64,000 nt of DNA, taken from contig JAGRJD010000007.1 of the NCBI GenBank assembly GCA_020442915.1, positions 17,663 through 81,662 on the forward strand. Direction: 5' to 3'. Positions 1 through 9,611 of the stretch are shown here, piece after piece. The notes beneath the pieces are model-generated. The model was not told where the DNA came from. It worked only from the letters and a program-made list of their open reading frames with translations, and made no database searches. A program made the translations under genes and the position numbers. This DNA comes from Thiothrix sp. Lineage in GTDB: Bacteria > Pseudomonadota > Gammaproteobacteria > Thiotrichales > Thiotrichaceae. How positions within the stretch are numbered: the first letter of the stretch is position 1; the number at the start of each line of letters is the position of its first letter.

Positions 1-1113
1 CAGGTAGGCGGCGACCAGCCAGTGACTGCTGTCCGCTGTCAGGGTGCCGAGCAGAAAAACGCCCAGACACATGACGGCGGTCCCGCCGACAAAAAAGGGC
101 CGCAGCACACCGATCCGGGCGATGGCCTGCCCGACCGCGATGCCCACAACCGGCATGGCGAACGACATCGGCAGCATCAGCAGCCCGGAGGCGCTGGCAG
201 TCAGGCCCATGACCGCCTGCAGAAACAGCGGAATGTATAGGAACAACCCGAACATGCACATGCCGAACAGGAACATCACTGTCACGGTGGCGCTGATGGT
301 GCGGTTCCTGAACATGACAAAGGGGATGATCGGGTCCTGTGCCCGTAATTCTGCCGGAATGAAGGCCAGCAGGGCCACAACTGCCGTCAGCAGGCCGCCG
401 ATAACCGCCGGACTGTCCCAGGTGGCGCCGCTGCTGGCCATTTCCAGTGCCAGCAGCAGGGCGATGATGCAGGTACTGATGCTCAAGGCACCGAGCACGT
501 CAATGCGGGCATGCGGGCGCGGCAGGCTCTGTGGCAGGACCCTGGGCAGTACCAGCAGGGACAGCAGCCCCAGTGGCAGGTTGATGTAGAAGATCCAGCG
601 CCAGCCCCACAGGTCGGTGATCCAGCCGCCCAGTGGCGGGCCGATCACGCTGGAGAGGGCGAAGACGGCAAACAGGATGCCCTGATAACGGGCCCGTTCC
701 CGCAGATCGGGGAAGATGTCGGCCACCAGTGTGAAGGTGGTGGCCATGATGGTGCCGGCTCCGATGCCCTGCAGGGCACGCCCGATGATGAGCCAAGGCA
801 TGGATGGCGCCATACCGCAGAAGGCGCTGGCTCCGACGAAGATCAGGACGCCACTGATGGCGATCCACTTGCGCCCGTAAATGTCGCCGAGCTTGCCCAC
901 GATCGGCAGGGCCACGGTCTGGGCCAGCAGGTAGGCGGTGGCGACCCAGGCATAAAGCTCGAAACCATTGAGGTCGGCGATGATTTTCGGCATCGCGGTT
1001 CCAACCACGGTCTGGTCCAGTGAAACCAGGAACAGGGACAGGGAAAGGCCCGCCATGGCCACCAGTGCGTCACGATGGCTGCGGGAGACGGAAACCTGAT
1101 TGGTTGGTGTCAT
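1..1113 (-). CDS. DHA2 (EmrB/QacA-type) major facilitator efflux transporter, 3' end outside the window
   Basis: An open frame of 371 codons runs from ATG at 1113 to the left edge without a stop, so the C-terminus is missing. The N-terminus has the drug:H+ antiporter signature SLDQTVVGTAMPKI in the first membrane helix, followed by the loop GKLGDIYGRK that matches MFS motif A. Many hydrophobic segments follow, consistent with a 14-helix DHA2 protein of the inner membrane. It probably exports drugs or toxic small molecules using the proton gradient; the substrate cannot be read from sequence. It lies downstream of cydC on the same strand, but a gap of about 130 bases separates them, so co-transcription is uncertain. 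Confidence 0.88.
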   Translation of the reverse strand, partial: MTPTNQVSVSRSHRDALVAMAGLSLSLFLVSLDQTVVGTAMPKIIADLNGFELYAWVATAYLLAQTVALPIVGKLGDIYGRKWIAISGVLIFVGASAFCGMAPSMPWLIIGRALQGIGAGTIMATTFTLVADIFPDLRERARYQGILFAVFALSSVIGPPLGGWITDLWGWRWIFYINLPLGLLSLLVLPRVLPQSLPRPHARIDVLGALSISTCIIALLLALEMASSGATWDSPAVIGGLLTAVVALLAFIPAELRAQDPIIPFVMFRNRTISATVTVMFLFGMCMFGLFLYIPLFLQAVMGLTASASGLLMLPMSFAMPVVGIAVGQAIARIGVLRPFFVGGTAVMCLGVFLLGTLTADSSHWLVAAYL

Positions 1114-1241
1114 GTTGTTCTCTTGGGGGGAGGGGCATCCAGCCCCTGATTGAGGTCACAAGCCTAGCTGCTTGCCCCCGGCCCTGTACAGTAACCATTT
1201 GACACCTTTCGGGTGAGAATAGTTGACCTGAAGGCGGGTGC

Positions 1242-2888
1242 TCAACCCAGCCGCAGCACCGGCAGGTCTTCCAGCCCCTGCAGGCGGTGGGTGATCAGCA
1301 GCAGGGACTGGCCACGGCTGGCTGCGTGCGCCCGCACCCGCAACAGCAGCTGGCGTGCGGTTTCTGCATCCAACCCTTCGGTCGGCTCATCCAGCACCAG
1401 CACCGGAGCATCCTTGAGGAGGGCTCGTGCCACCGCCAGCCGTCGGGCCTGCCCGCCCGAGAGGCTCAGTCCGGTTTCGCCGCACCAGGTCTCAAAGCCC
1501 GCAGGCTGGCTGTGGATGAAGTCCAGCAGGCCGGCCAGTGCGCAGGCCTGCTCCAGTTGCTCCGGCGTCGCCTCGGGGCGTGCCAGCAGCAGGTTGTCAC
1601 GGATGCTGGCATTGAACAGGTGATTGTGCTGCGGGGCCACGGCGATCCGGGCCCGGACCGCTTCGCTGCAGTAAGCACTGATGGCATGGCCGTTGAGCAG
1701 CAGCTCCCCGCTGTCCGGGGTGCGGAAGCGCAGCAGCAGGCTGATAAGTGTGCTCTTGCCGGCACCGCTGGGGCCAGTGATGACCTGTTGTGCACCGGCT
1801 GGCAGCTCCAGGCTGAAATCAGCCAGGGCCGATGCGGCATCGGGGTGATAACGGAAGTTGAGATGACGGATACTGATGCTGACCGGGGCCTGCAGTGGCA
1901 GTGGCTGTTCCGGCTCGGTAATGGCCGGCGAGGCATCGGCCAGGGCAAAGATGCGCCGTGCTGCCGCCAGGGTCTCTCCGAGATTCTGGAAGGCCAGCGG
2001 CAGGGGCAGGATGGCCTCGAACCCGGCCAGGGCCAGCAGGGTGAGCATGATCAGTTCTGGTGGGGTGATCTGCTGCCGGTGCAGGAGCGGGATACCGACT
2101 ATCAGCACTGTCCACAGGGCCAGCTGGGCACCAAGGCCGAGAGCGCCCTGAGCCAGTCCCTGCAGGCGTGCAAGGTGCTGCTGCCGTGCGGCCAGGGTGG
2201 CAGACAGGGTGTCAAGCCGGCGGGCATGCTGTACGGCGGCGCCAGCGACCAGCAGTTCGCCCATGCCCTGGAGGTCTGTCACCAGGGCACTGCGCAGCCG
2301 GGCGCGGGTTTCCACCAGTGCGGCGGCAGGTGCCCGGCCCAGGCGGTTCAGAAGCCAGGGCATCAGGGCTCCCGCCAGCAGCAGGCAGGTGAGCTCCACC
2401 AGCGCCAGCAACGGATGAAACCAGAGCAGGGTGAGTATAATCAGGCTGCCACCCGTCAGGGCCACCAGCACCGGCAGCAGCAGGCGCAGCAGTACCGCAT
2501 CCAGGCGGTCGATATCGGCCCGGATACGACTCAGGAGATCGCCACTGTGCCATTGCTCCAGCACTGCCGGAGCCAGCGGCTCGATGCTGCGGTAAAAGCG
2601 CACCCGCAGTTCCGCCAGCACGCGCAGGGTCAGGTCATGTGTGACCAGCCGTTCCCCGTAACGCCCGGCGGTACGCACAATGGCCATCAGGCGGATCAGG
2701 GCTGCCGGGGTGAAATAGTTCATGCTCACCCCGGCCACCCCCGCCATGGCCATGGCCGTAATGAACCAGCCGGACAGGGCCAGCAGGCCGACATTGGCCA
2801 GCAGCGTGAGCAGGGCCAGCAGCAGGCTCAGGGCCAGCCGGCTACGATAGGGCCGGAACAGTTGCCACAGACGCCACAGGTCTTTCAT
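1242..2888 (-). CDS. cydC: Thiol reductant ABC exporter subunit CydC
   Basis: This 548-residue half-transporter has an N-terminal six-helix ABC exporter domain (about 1-320) and a C-terminal ATPase with Walker A GPSGAGKST at 372-380, signature LSGGQ, and Walker B VLVLDEPTEG. With CydD it forms the inner-membrane exporter of cysteine and glutathione needed for cytochrome bd and periplasmic cytochrome assembly. The ATG at 2888 overlaps the cydD stop by four bases (ATGA), which fixes the start and indicates translational coupling; a much longer frame begins upstream but lies inside cydD. No cydA or cydB is visible nearby. Confidence 0.93.
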   Translation of the reverse strand: MKDLWRLWQLFRPYRSRLALSLLLALLTLLANVGLLALSGWFITAMAMAGVAGVSMNYFTPAALIRLMAIVRTAGRYGERLVTHDLTLRVLAELRVRFYRSIEPLAPAVLEQWHSGDLLSRIRADIDRLDAVLLRLLLPVLVALTGGSLIILTLLWFHPLLALVELTCLLLAGALMPWLLNRLGRAPAAALVETRARLRSALVTDLQGMGELLVAGAAVQHARRLDTLSATLAARQQHLARLQGLAQGALGLGAQLALWTVLIVGIPLLHRQQITPPELIMLTLLALAGFEAILPLPLAFQNLGETLAAARRIFALADASPAITEPEQPLPLQAPVSISIRHLNFRYHPDAASALADFSLELPAGAQQVITGPSGAGKSTLISLLLRFRTPDSGELLLNGHAISAYCSEAVRARIAVAPQHNHLFNASIRDNLLLARPEATPEQLEQACALAGLLDFIHSQPAGFETWCGETGLSLSGGQARRLAVARALLKDAPVLVLDEPTEGLDAETARQLLLRVRAHAASRGQSLLLITHRLQGLEDLPVLRLG

Positions 2889-4687
2889 GGCATGTCCCCG
2901 CCGGCAGCCACCAGCTGCCGGTACAGGGCACTGCCGGCCAGCAGTTCGGCATGGGTGCCGGTGGCACTGATCCGGCCCTGTTCCATAACGGCAATACGGT
3001 CGGCATGCTGTGCCGTCTGCAGGCGGTGGGCAATCAGGATCAGGGTGCACCGGCGGCGCAGGGTCTGCAGGGCGGCTTCGATCCGGGCCTCGCTGTCACG
3101 GTCCAGACTGGCGCCGGCTTCATCCAGCAGCACCAGCGACGCATTGCGCAGGAAGGCCCGTGCCAGCCCCAGCCGCCGGATCTGGCCACCGGAGAGTCCG
3201 TGCCCGGCTTCGCCTACCGGGGTGTCATAAGCCTGGGGCAGGGCACTGATGAATTCATGGGCCTGTGCCAGCCGGGCGGCCTCCCGGATGGCGTCCGGTG
3301 TGGCTGCCTGTCCCAGGCGGATATTGTCTGCGACTGTACCCGGAAACAGCGTGACCTTCTGGGGCAGCCAGGCCAGCCGGGTACGCCAGTGTTCCGCTTG
3401 CATGGCTGACAAGGGGAGGTTGCCGATCAGTATCTGCCCGTGCCGGGGGACAAGAAACCCCAGCAGCAGGTTGAACAGGGTGGATTTGCCGGCACCGCTG
3501 GGACCGACAATGGCCAGCATTTCACCAGGATGGATGTCAAGGTTGAGGCCGTTCAGGGCCGGGCGCTGGCCGGGGTAGGTGTAATGCAGGTCCCGTAGCT
3601 GGATGACCGGCAGCTGTTCAGCGGCAGCCGTAGCATCAATGGTCGCGGTGGCGGTGTCCTGATGCCGGGGCAGTGTCTGTATGCCCGTTTCCTGTTCCGG
3701 CGCCTGCGCCAGAATTTCCACCATGCGTTCTGCAGCTCCGATGGCTTCCATGCGTGCATGGTATTGGGTGCCCAGATTGCGCAGCGGCAGGTAGTATTCC
3801 GGGGCCAGCAGCAGAATGAAAAAGCCGTACCGGAAATCCATCTCGCCCCAGAACAACCGGAAGCCGATCAGCACTGCGACCATGGCAATGCTGACGGTGC
3901 TGAAAAATTCCAGCGCGAAGGAGGACAGGAAGGCCACGCGCAGTACCGACATCGTGCCCTGACGGTAGTCATCGGAGAGGCGGGCGATGAGTCCGGCTTC
4001 CCGCCGGCTGGCGTTGAACAGTTTCAGGGTGGTGAGGCCCTGGATCACATCCAGAAAGTGGGCGCTCATGCGGGCCAGCTGACGCCACTGCTGCTGGCTG
4101 CGTTTTTCCGCACCCTTGCCGATCAGGATCATGAACAGCGGAATCAGCGGAGCCGTGACCAGCAGGATCAGGGCTGACAGCCAGTCGAAGGGAAACACGA
4201 AGGCCAGCATCGCCAGCGGTACCAGCGCCATCAGGCTCATGGCCGGCAGGTAGCGGGCGTAATAGGCTTCCAGCGCTTCCACCCCGTCACTCAGGGTGTT
4301 CACCAGTTCCCCGGAGCGCTGCTGGCCGAGCCAGACCGGTCCCAGGGCCTGAATATGACGGTACAGGCGCGTGCGCAGGGCCAGTTTCACCTGTATGGCG
4401 GCATGGAAAGCGGCCTGTTCCCCGGCCCAGGCCAGCACCGCCCGCAGCAGAAAAATACTGAGCATGGCCCAGAGCTGCGGCATGACTTCGGCCAGTACTG
4501 CCTGTTCGAAGACCACCGCAGCGGCCACGGCAGCCAGCAGCCAGGCCTGTCCGATCAGCAGCAGACCATTGAGGAGGCCGAGGCCGACGGCGGCCCGGAG
4601 CCAGAAGCCGGCATGAGTGCGCCAGTCCCGCAGGGCCTGAATGATGGCGGGTGCGGGTTTGTGGCCGGGATCGGATGGTGTGGTCAT
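2885..4687 (-). CDS. cydD: Thiol reductant ABC exporter subunit CydD
   Basis: This 600-residue ABC exporter half-molecule has an N-terminal membrane domain (about 20-320) and a nucleotide-binding domain with Walker A GPSGAGKST, signature LSGGQIRRL and Walker B LVLLDEAGASLD. It pairs with CydC. I chose ATG 4687, giving an N-terminus MTTPSDPGHK of normal family length; a frame extending upstream to 4774 has a low-quality extension. Shine-Dalgarno complementarity is weak at either start. The order cydD-cydC with a four-base overlap is the usual arrangement. Confidence 0.92.
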   Translation of the reverse strand: MTTPSDPGHKPAPAIIQALRDWRTHAGFWLRAAVGLGLLNGLLLIGQAWLLAAVAAAVVFEQAVLAEVMPQLWAMLSIFLLRAVLAWAGEQAAFHAAIQVKLALRTRLYRHIQALGPVWLGQQRSGELVNTLSDGVEALEAYYARYLPAMSLMALVPLAMLAFVFPFDWLSALILLVTAPLIPLFMILIGKGAEKRSQQQWRQLARMSAHFLDVIQGLTTLKLFNASRREAGLIARLSDDYRQGTMSVLRVAFLSSFALEFFSTVSIAMVAVLIGFRLFWGEMDFRYGFFILLLAPEYYLPLRNLGTQYHARMEAIGAAERMVEILAQAPEQETGIQTLPRHQDTATATIDATAAAEQLPVIQLRDLHYTYPGQRPALNGLNLDIHPGEMLAIVGPSGAGKSTLFNLLLGFLVPRHGQILIGNLPLSAMQAEHWRTRLAWLPQKVTLFPGTVADNIRLGQAATPDAIREAARLAQAHEFISALPQAYDTPVGEAGHGLSGGQIRRLGLARAFLRNASLVLLDEAGASLDRDSEARIEAALQTLRRRCTLILIAHRLQTAQHADRIAVMEQGRISATGTHAELLAGSALYRQLVAAGGDMP

Positions 4688-4842
4688 GGGGGCATTGTAG
4701 GCAGGGGCGGGGGAGGCGGGCAATGCGAAAGCGCAAATGGGATCAGTCAGGCAGCAGAGGCTTTTGGGTTCCACTGCGCTGAATACCGGCAGCGGTTTTT
4801 CAGCCCGGAGCGAAACAGGGGCGGTACCGTCAAACTGCCGGC

Positions 4843-5511
4843 TTACTCGCCTTCCAGCGGCAGGGGATCGGGATAGACATATTTTTCCATATTGCTGCGC
4901 GACAGCGCCCAGTGTGCGCGGATCAGTTCCACCATGCCTTCGGGATCACCGGCTTCAAGTGCCACGATCATCGCATCATGGTGGCTGAGTGCCAGCTCCA
5001 GATTGTCCCGGTCCTGGTTCTGTCGGGGGCGGTAAAACGTCTGGCTGATGCGGGCATGATCAATCAGCAGGCGCTCATAGCTGGGGCGCAAATACGGATT
5101 TTCGGCCATTTCGCCCATCAGGCCATGGAAGCGGTCATTCCAGAACACCATACCACCTGCATCCTCCTTGATCATGGCTGCCCGGAATTCATGCTGGGCG
5201 GCGCGCAGCATCTCCAGCTGGTGCGGCTGTGCATTTTCAGCCGCCAGCCGCCCGATGGCAGCATACAGCATGGGAGCCGTCATGAAAAAACTGCGCAGGG
5301 TCTTGTAATTCATGGCGGCGACAAAGGCACCGCGATTACTGACAATGTCGATGTAACCCTCACCGGCCAGCTGGCGAAACACATCCCGCAAGGGCGTGCG
5401 CGAAATCCGGTACTCCTCGCTCAGCTGCACCTCGTCCAGACTGGAACCCGGTTCCAGCGCCAGGGTCAGAATGCGGCGCTTCAGATCGTTGTACAGGTTT
5501 TCCTTTTTCAT
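4843..5511 (-). CDS. GntR-family (FCD subfamily) transcriptional regulator
   Basis: The 222-residue protein has an N-terminal winged helix (about 5-70; ELPGSSLDEVQLSEEY-like recognition region followed by SRTPLRDVFRQL, the GntR hallmark) and a helical C-terminal FCD ligand domain with metal-ligand-like Asp and His residues. Its ATG shares one base with the stop of the upstream methyltransferase gene (TGATG), so the two are translationally coupled. The likely ligand is a compound handled by the neighbouring methyltransferase or betaine importer. Candidate operators lie in the divergent intergenic region at 7074-7095 and 7188-7197. The effector is inference. Confidence 0.88.
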   Translation of the reverse strand: MKKENLYNDLKRRILTLALEPGSSLDEVQLSEEYRISRTPLRDVFRQLAGEGYIDIVSNRGAFVAAMNYKTLRSFFMTAPMLYAAIGRLAAENAQPHQLEMLRAAQHEFRAAMIKEDAGGMVFWNDRFHGLMGEMAENPYLRPSYERLLIDHARISQTFYRPRQNQDRDNLELALSHHDAMIVALEAGDPEGMVELIRAHWALSRSNMEKYVYPDPLPLEGE

Positions 5512-7055
5512 CAGTATGCTTCATTCAGGGCGTCAACCGCCGGAATTTCCGTTTCACGCCGGGCCATGTAATCCCGCAGCGCCTCGTCCACAGCGGGGTC
5601 CAGCACCGGCTCCTGATAATCATGGAGTAACCTGCGCGCCTGTTGCACGCCCCGCTGGTTGACATCCAGGGAGCCGTCCGCCACCCACTGCTCATAGGCA
5701 TTATTATCAAATAATTCCGGCATGAAAAAGGCACGCTGAAAATTGGCCAGGGTATGGGCGTGGCCCAGATAGTGTCCGCCCGGTCCGACATCCCGCACGG
5801 CAGCCAGTGCCGCATCGAAATCATCCCAGCGTATGCCTTCCGCCATGCGCATGCCCATGGCGCATTGTTCGGCATCCACCACGAACTTGGGCAGGGAGCA
5901 GTGCATGCCCGCTTCATTCCAGCCTGCCGAATGCCAGATGTAATTGGCCCCGGCCAGCAGCACCGCCATCAGGGTGGTCGCACTTTCATAACCCGACTGG
6001 GCATCGAACACCTTGGCACCACCCAGGGTGTTGGAGGTGCGCCAGGGCACCCGATAGAAGCGCGCCATCTGCCCGATCATGAAATTCATCAGCGAGATTT
6101 CCGGTGTGCCTGCCATCGGGGCCCCCGAACGCATGGACACCGTACTGAGGTAATGGCCGTAGATGGCGGGTGCCCCCTTGTTAAGTACCTGGGTATACGC
6201 CAGTGCAGACAGGGCCTCGGCATTCAGCTGAGCCACCGAGGGGACGACACTGGCGGGCGTATTGGCTCCACCCAGCACAAAGGGTGAGCACAGTACCGGT
6301 TGGCGGTGGGCCACGAACACCCGCATGGCCGCCAGCATGGTCTGGTCCCACACCAGGGGTGAATTGCCATTGACATTGCCGGTCACGACCGGATGATCCT
6401 GCAGGTACTCCTCACCAAACAGGATTTTGCACATGGCCATGACATCTTCGGCGTTCCTGCCGGAAGTGGTCATGCCCATGAAGGTCTTGTCGGAATGCTT
6501 CATGGAGGAATAGGTGATATGCAGATGGCGGTGTGCCACCGGCAGGTCCATCGGCTCGACAATGTGATGTGCCGTGGAGTGCAGGGCCGGCAGCATGTGT
6601 GCCAGCTTGTGCAGGTCATTCAGGTCCGACAGCGTCGGCCAGCGTCGTTTACCATCCAGATCATGCACGTAGGGCGCGCCGGTCATGGGCACGAAAATCG
6701 CCTGCCTGCCACCGACATCCACCGATTTTTCCGGATCGCGTGCATGCAGGCGGATGTGTGCAGGAACCGTTGCAATCAGCTCACGGATCAGCCCCCGGTC
6801 GAAACGCACCCGCTGACCGTCGACTTCGGCGCCTGCCGCACGCCATTGTTCCAGTGCGATAGGGTCGCGGAAATCCACGCCCACTTCCTCCAGAATCGCC
6901 ATGGAGGCATGGTCGATCTTGTGAATCTGCGCTTCATCCAGCGGCTCGGTATAGGGCAGGCCATGTGTCAGTCCGGGCAGCATGTCCATCTTCACCGCAG
7001 TTCGGGATGCCCGCCGTGTATCACGTCCGCGCCGCCGCTTTGCTTCGGTCTCCAT
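5511..7055 (-). CDS. Trimethylamine methyltransferase (MttB) superfamily protein, non-pyrrolysine type
   Basis: This 514-residue protein belongs to the MttB/COG5598 superfamily of corrinoid-dependent methylamine and betaine methyltransferases. I see no in-frame amber codon, so it is a non-pyrrolysine member, like the glycine betaine methyltransferase MtgB. The start ATG 7055 has AGGAG six bases upstream; the frame stays open further upstream but that extension covers the regulatory region. It is coupled to a GntR regulator and divergent from a glycine-betaine-type ABC importer, which suggests a quaternary amine substrate. No corrinoid protein or corrinoid-activating enzyme gene is in the window. 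Substrate assignment is inference. Confidence 0.88.
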   Translation of the reverse strand: METEAKRRRGRDTRRASRTAVKMDMLPGLTHGLPYTEPLDEAQIHKIDHASMAILEEVGVDFRDPIALEQWRAAGAEVDGQRVRFDRGLIRELIATVPAHIRLHARDPEKSVDVGGRQAIFVPMTGAPYVHDLDGKRRWPTLSDLNDLHKLAHMLPALHSTAHHIVEPMDLPVAHRHLHITYSSMKHSDKTFMGMTTSGRNAEDVMAMCKILFGEEYLQDHPVVTGNVNGNSPLVWDQTMLAAMRVFVAHRQPVLCSPFVLGGANTPASVVPSVAQLNAEALSALAYTQVLNKGAPAIYGHYLSTVSMRSGAPMAGTPEISLMNFMIGQMARFYRVPWRTSNTLGGAKVFDAQSGYESATTLMAVLLAGANYIWHSAGWNEAGMHCSLPKFVVDAEQCAMGMRMAEGIRWDDFDAALAAVRDVGPGGHYLGHAHTLANFQRAFFMPELFDNNAYEQWVADGSLDVNQRGVQQARRLLHDYQEPVLDPAVDEALRDYMARRETEIPAVDALNEAY

Positions 7056-7073
7056 GCCTGACTCCTGCCCTGA

Positions 7074-7095
7074 TTGAATACATATTGTATACAAT
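7074..7095. promoter_or_regulatory. Tandem GntR/FCD-type operator candidates
   Basis: The sequence holds TTGAATACAT (7074-7083) immediately followed by the perfect 12-base palindrome ATTGTATACAAT (7084-7095). The core TTGTATACAA fits the short GT-N-AC-type dyads bound by FCD-class GntR regulators. The site lies 19-40 bases upstream of the methyltransferase start, where repressor binding could block its promoter. Binding by the adjacent GntR protein is inferred. Confidence 0.6.
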
Positions 7096-7187
7096 AAATG
7101 CTTTCTGTGTTTTTCTGCAAGCGGAAAATAGCCTGCCTGTCGGAGGAAAACCGGGTCGATGTCAATAAAACACAACAAAAATACAAC

Positions 7188-7197
7188 TTGTATTCAA
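7188..7197. promoter_or_regulatory. Second GntR-type operator candidate
   Basis: TTGTATTCAA differs by one base from the palindrome core TTGTATACAA at 7085-7094. It lies about 100 bases upstream of the ATPase gene start, on the importer side of the divergent region, so one regulator could control both transcription units. Assignment rests on the repeat and on position only. Confidence 0.5.
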
Positions 7198-7293
7198 TGG
7201 ATAAAACCCGTATTTTCAATGCGGGCCGACAGGACCCTGCTGCTACCCCCAGGCAGTTTTTCCGTATTTTAAGGAGGAGGATGCGCTTACGCC

Positions 7294-8508
7294 ATGTCAG
7301 CAACGAAACTGAAGCTATCCATCAAGAACCTGTACAAGGTTTTCGGGGAAAACCCGGAGCGGGTCTGGCCTCTGCTTGAACAGGGTCTGTCCAAAGACGC
7401 CATTTTTGAGCAGACTGGCCTGACCATCGGGGTGCATGATGCCAGTTTTGATATTTACGAAGGTGAAATATTCGTCATCATGGGGCTGTCCGGGTCCGGC
7501 AAATCCACCATGGTGCGGTTGCTGAACCGCCTGATCGAGCCGACCTCAGGGCAGGTTCTGATCGGAGATACCGACATTGCCGGCGTCTCCGATGAAAAGC
7601 TGCGTGAAATCCGGCGCAAGCAGATCAGCATGGTATTCCAGTCCTTTGCCCTCATGCCGCACATGAGCGTGCTGGACAATACGGCCTTCGGTCTGGAACT
7701 GGACGGTGTGCCGCGTGAGGAGCGTTACCGCCGGGCGCGTATCGCCTTGCAGCAGGTCGGGCTGCCGGCCCATGAAAACGCTTATCCGGATGAACTGTCC
7801 GGCGGCATGCGGCAGCGTGTGGGGCTGGCGCGTGCCCTGACCAACGATCCGGATATCCTGCTCATGGACGAGGCCTTTTCGGCACTTGATCCCCTGATCC
7901 GCACGGAAATGCAGGATGAGCTGTTGAAGCTGCAGAGCGAGCAGCGGCGTACCATCGTGTTCATCTCGCACGACCTGGACGAGGCCATGCGTATCGGCAA
8001 CCGCATCGCCATCATGCAGGGCGGGCGCGTGGTGCAGGTTGATACTCCTGACAACATTCTCGGCAACCCGGCCAATGACTATGTACGTTCCTTCTTCCGG
8101 GGCGTGGATGTCAGTGCGGTGCTGCATGCGCGGGATGTCGCCAGGAAGCAGCAGGTCACGCTGTTCGAGCGCGAAGGCACCGGCCTGAAGGCAGCGGCGG
8201 CACGGCTGCGCGAGCATGACCGGCCTTACGGGTTCGTGCTGGATGACCGGGGGCATTTTGTCGGGGTGGTATCTGTTGACTCCATCACGCTGGCCCTGCA
8301 GCATAACCCGCAGGCCCGGTTGCATGAGGCCCTGCTGGAAGGGGTGACGCCGCTGGAGGCCGGTACGCCGTTGAGCGAACTGATCGGTGCGGTGGCGCGT
8401 TCCACCTATGGCCTGCCGGTGGTTGACGCTGAGGGGCGTTATCTGGGCGTAATCACCAAGACCGTGCTGCTGGAAACACTGGACCGGGAGAATGAACAAC
8501 ATGGCTGA
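7294..8508 (+). CDS. proV: Glycine betaine/proline-type ABC transporter ATP-binding protein
   Basis: The 404-residue protein is a QAT-family ATPase: Walker [10 protein letters not shown] at 64-72, signature [15 protein letters not shown], Walker [14 protein letters not shown], then a tandem CBS region in the last 120 residues (ending [16 protein letters not shown]), which in OpuA-type importers senses ionic strength. It energises uptake of glycine betaine or a related quaternary amine. The Shine-Dalgarno AAGGAGGAGG is strong but 13 bases from the ATG. First gene of a proV-proW-proX operon divergent from the MttB-like gene, so the imported compound may be that enzyme's substrate as well as an osmoprotectant. 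Confidence 0.92.
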   Translation: MSATKLKLSIKNLYKVFGENPERVWPLLEQGLSKDAIFEQTGLTIGVHDASFDIYEGEIFVIMGLSGSGKSTMVRLLNRLIEPTSGQVLIGDTDIAGVSDEKLREIRRKQISMVFQSFALMPHMSVLDNTAFGLELDGVPREERYRRARIALQQVGLPAHENAYPDELSGGMRQRVGLARALTNDPDILLMDEAFSALDPLIRTEMQDELLKLQSEQRRTIVFISHDLDEAMRIGNRIAIMQGGRVVQVDTPDNILGNPANDYVRSFFRGVDVSAVLHARDVARKQQVTLFEREGTGLKAAAARLREHDRPYGFVLDDRGHFVGVVSVDSITLALQHNPQARLHEALLEGVTPLEAGTPLSELIGAVARSTYGLPVVDAEGRYLGVITKTVLLETLDRENEQHG

Positions 8509-9583
8509 CAATGCAAGTAATCCCGCGGCTGCCGGCGGAACCGATCAGGCGGCGCAATCTGGAGCGCCCGCTGCCGGTAATGCCTGGACGGCACCGGCAG
8601 CGGATACCGCCGACACAAGTAGCAACGCGGACTGGCTGAGCGGTGCCCCCGATGTGACACCGGACAGTTTCAACTGGCTCGACCCTTTCCAGGAGGCAGT
8701 GATTCCGCTTGATGCCTGGGTCAACAGCGGTCTGACATGGGTGGTTGATCACCTGCGTCCTTTCTTTCAGGCGATCCGCTGGCCGATTGATGCCACGCTG
8801 ACCGGGATTCAGGCCGGTCTGCAGGCTGTACCGGCACCGGTACTGATTCTGCTGATTGCGCTGCTGGCCTGGCAGGTATCGGGGCGGCGGCTGGCCCTGG
8901 GTTCGATCCTGTCACTGATTTTTGTAGGGCTGATCGGGGCCTGGGATGAGTCGGTCATTACCCTGGCGCTGGTGATCACGGCGGTGTTTTTCAGCCTGCT
9001 GATCGGGCTGCCCACCGGCATCTGGCTGTCGCGCAGCGACCAGGCGGCTTCCACCCTGCGCCCCTTTCTGGATGCGATGCAGACCACCCCCGCCTTTGTG
9101 TACCTGGTACCGATTGTTATGCTGTTCGGGATCGGCAATGTGCCCGGTGTGGTCGTCACCATCATTTTCGCCCTGCCACCGCTGATCCGCCTCACCAATC
9201 TGGGCATTCGCCAGGTACCCGAGGATCTGGTCGAGGCGACCCGCTCGTTTGGTGCCAGTCCGCGCCAGCTGCTTTTCAAGGTGCAGCTTCCGCTGGCCAT
9301 GCCGACCATTCTTGCCGGGATCAACCAGACCCTCATGCTGGCGCTGTCCATGGTGGTGATCGCCTCCATGATCGCGGTGGGCGGTCTGGGACAGATGGTG
9401 CTGCGCGGTATCGGTCGCCTCGACATGGGGCTTGCGACTGTCGGCGGCATCGGTATCGTTGTGCTGGCCATCATTCTTGATCGCATCACCCAGTCCATGG
9501 GCCGGGATGCGCGTAGCCGTGGTACGCGTCACTGGTACGACACCGGGCCGATCGGCTGGGTGGTGCGGCAGTTCGGGAAATAA
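8501..9583 (+). CDS. proW: Glycine betaine/proline-type ABC transporter permease
   Basis: The 360-residue inner-membrane permease has a long Ala/Gly-rich polar N-terminal region (about 1-60) typical of ProW, then hydrophobic helices and the BPD_transp_1 EAA-like loop [20 protein letters not shown] that docks to the ATPase. I prefer ATG 8501 because GGGAG lies ten bases upstream; ATG 8492 in the same frame is too close to it. The start overlaps the proV stop by eight bases. It carries betaine across the membrane with ProV and ProX. Confidence 0.92.
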   Translation: MADNASNPAAAGGTDQAAQSGAPAAGNAWTAPAADTADTSSNADWLSGAPDVTPDSFNWLDPFQEAVIPLDAWVNSGLTWVVDHLRPFFQAIRWPIDATLTGIQAGLQAVPAPVLILLIALLAWQVSGRRLALGSILSLIFVGLIGAWDESVITLALVITAVFFSLLIGLPTGIWLSRSDQAASTLRPFLDAMQTTPAFVYLVPIVMLFGIGNVPGVVVTIIFALPPLIRLTNLGIRQVPEDLVEATRSFGASPRQLLFKVQLPLAMPTILAGINQTLMLALSMVVIASMIAVGGLGQMVLRGIGRLDMGLATVGGIGIVVLAIILDRITQSMGRDARSRGTRHWYDTGPIGWVVRQFGK

Positions 9584-9611
9584 CAGTCATCTTAGTTAGA
9601 GGAGCTTAACC

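Noticed and set aside
1287..3230. 647-codon open frame on the plus strand
   Set aside because: Antisense to cydC and cydD, which are well supported by ABC motifs; Gln/Gly-rich composition typical of shadow frames.
5511..7055. Possible pyrrolysine codon in the MttB-family gene
   Set aside because: No in-frame TAG occurs; the coding frame is uninterrupted and ends in TGA at the regulator overlap.
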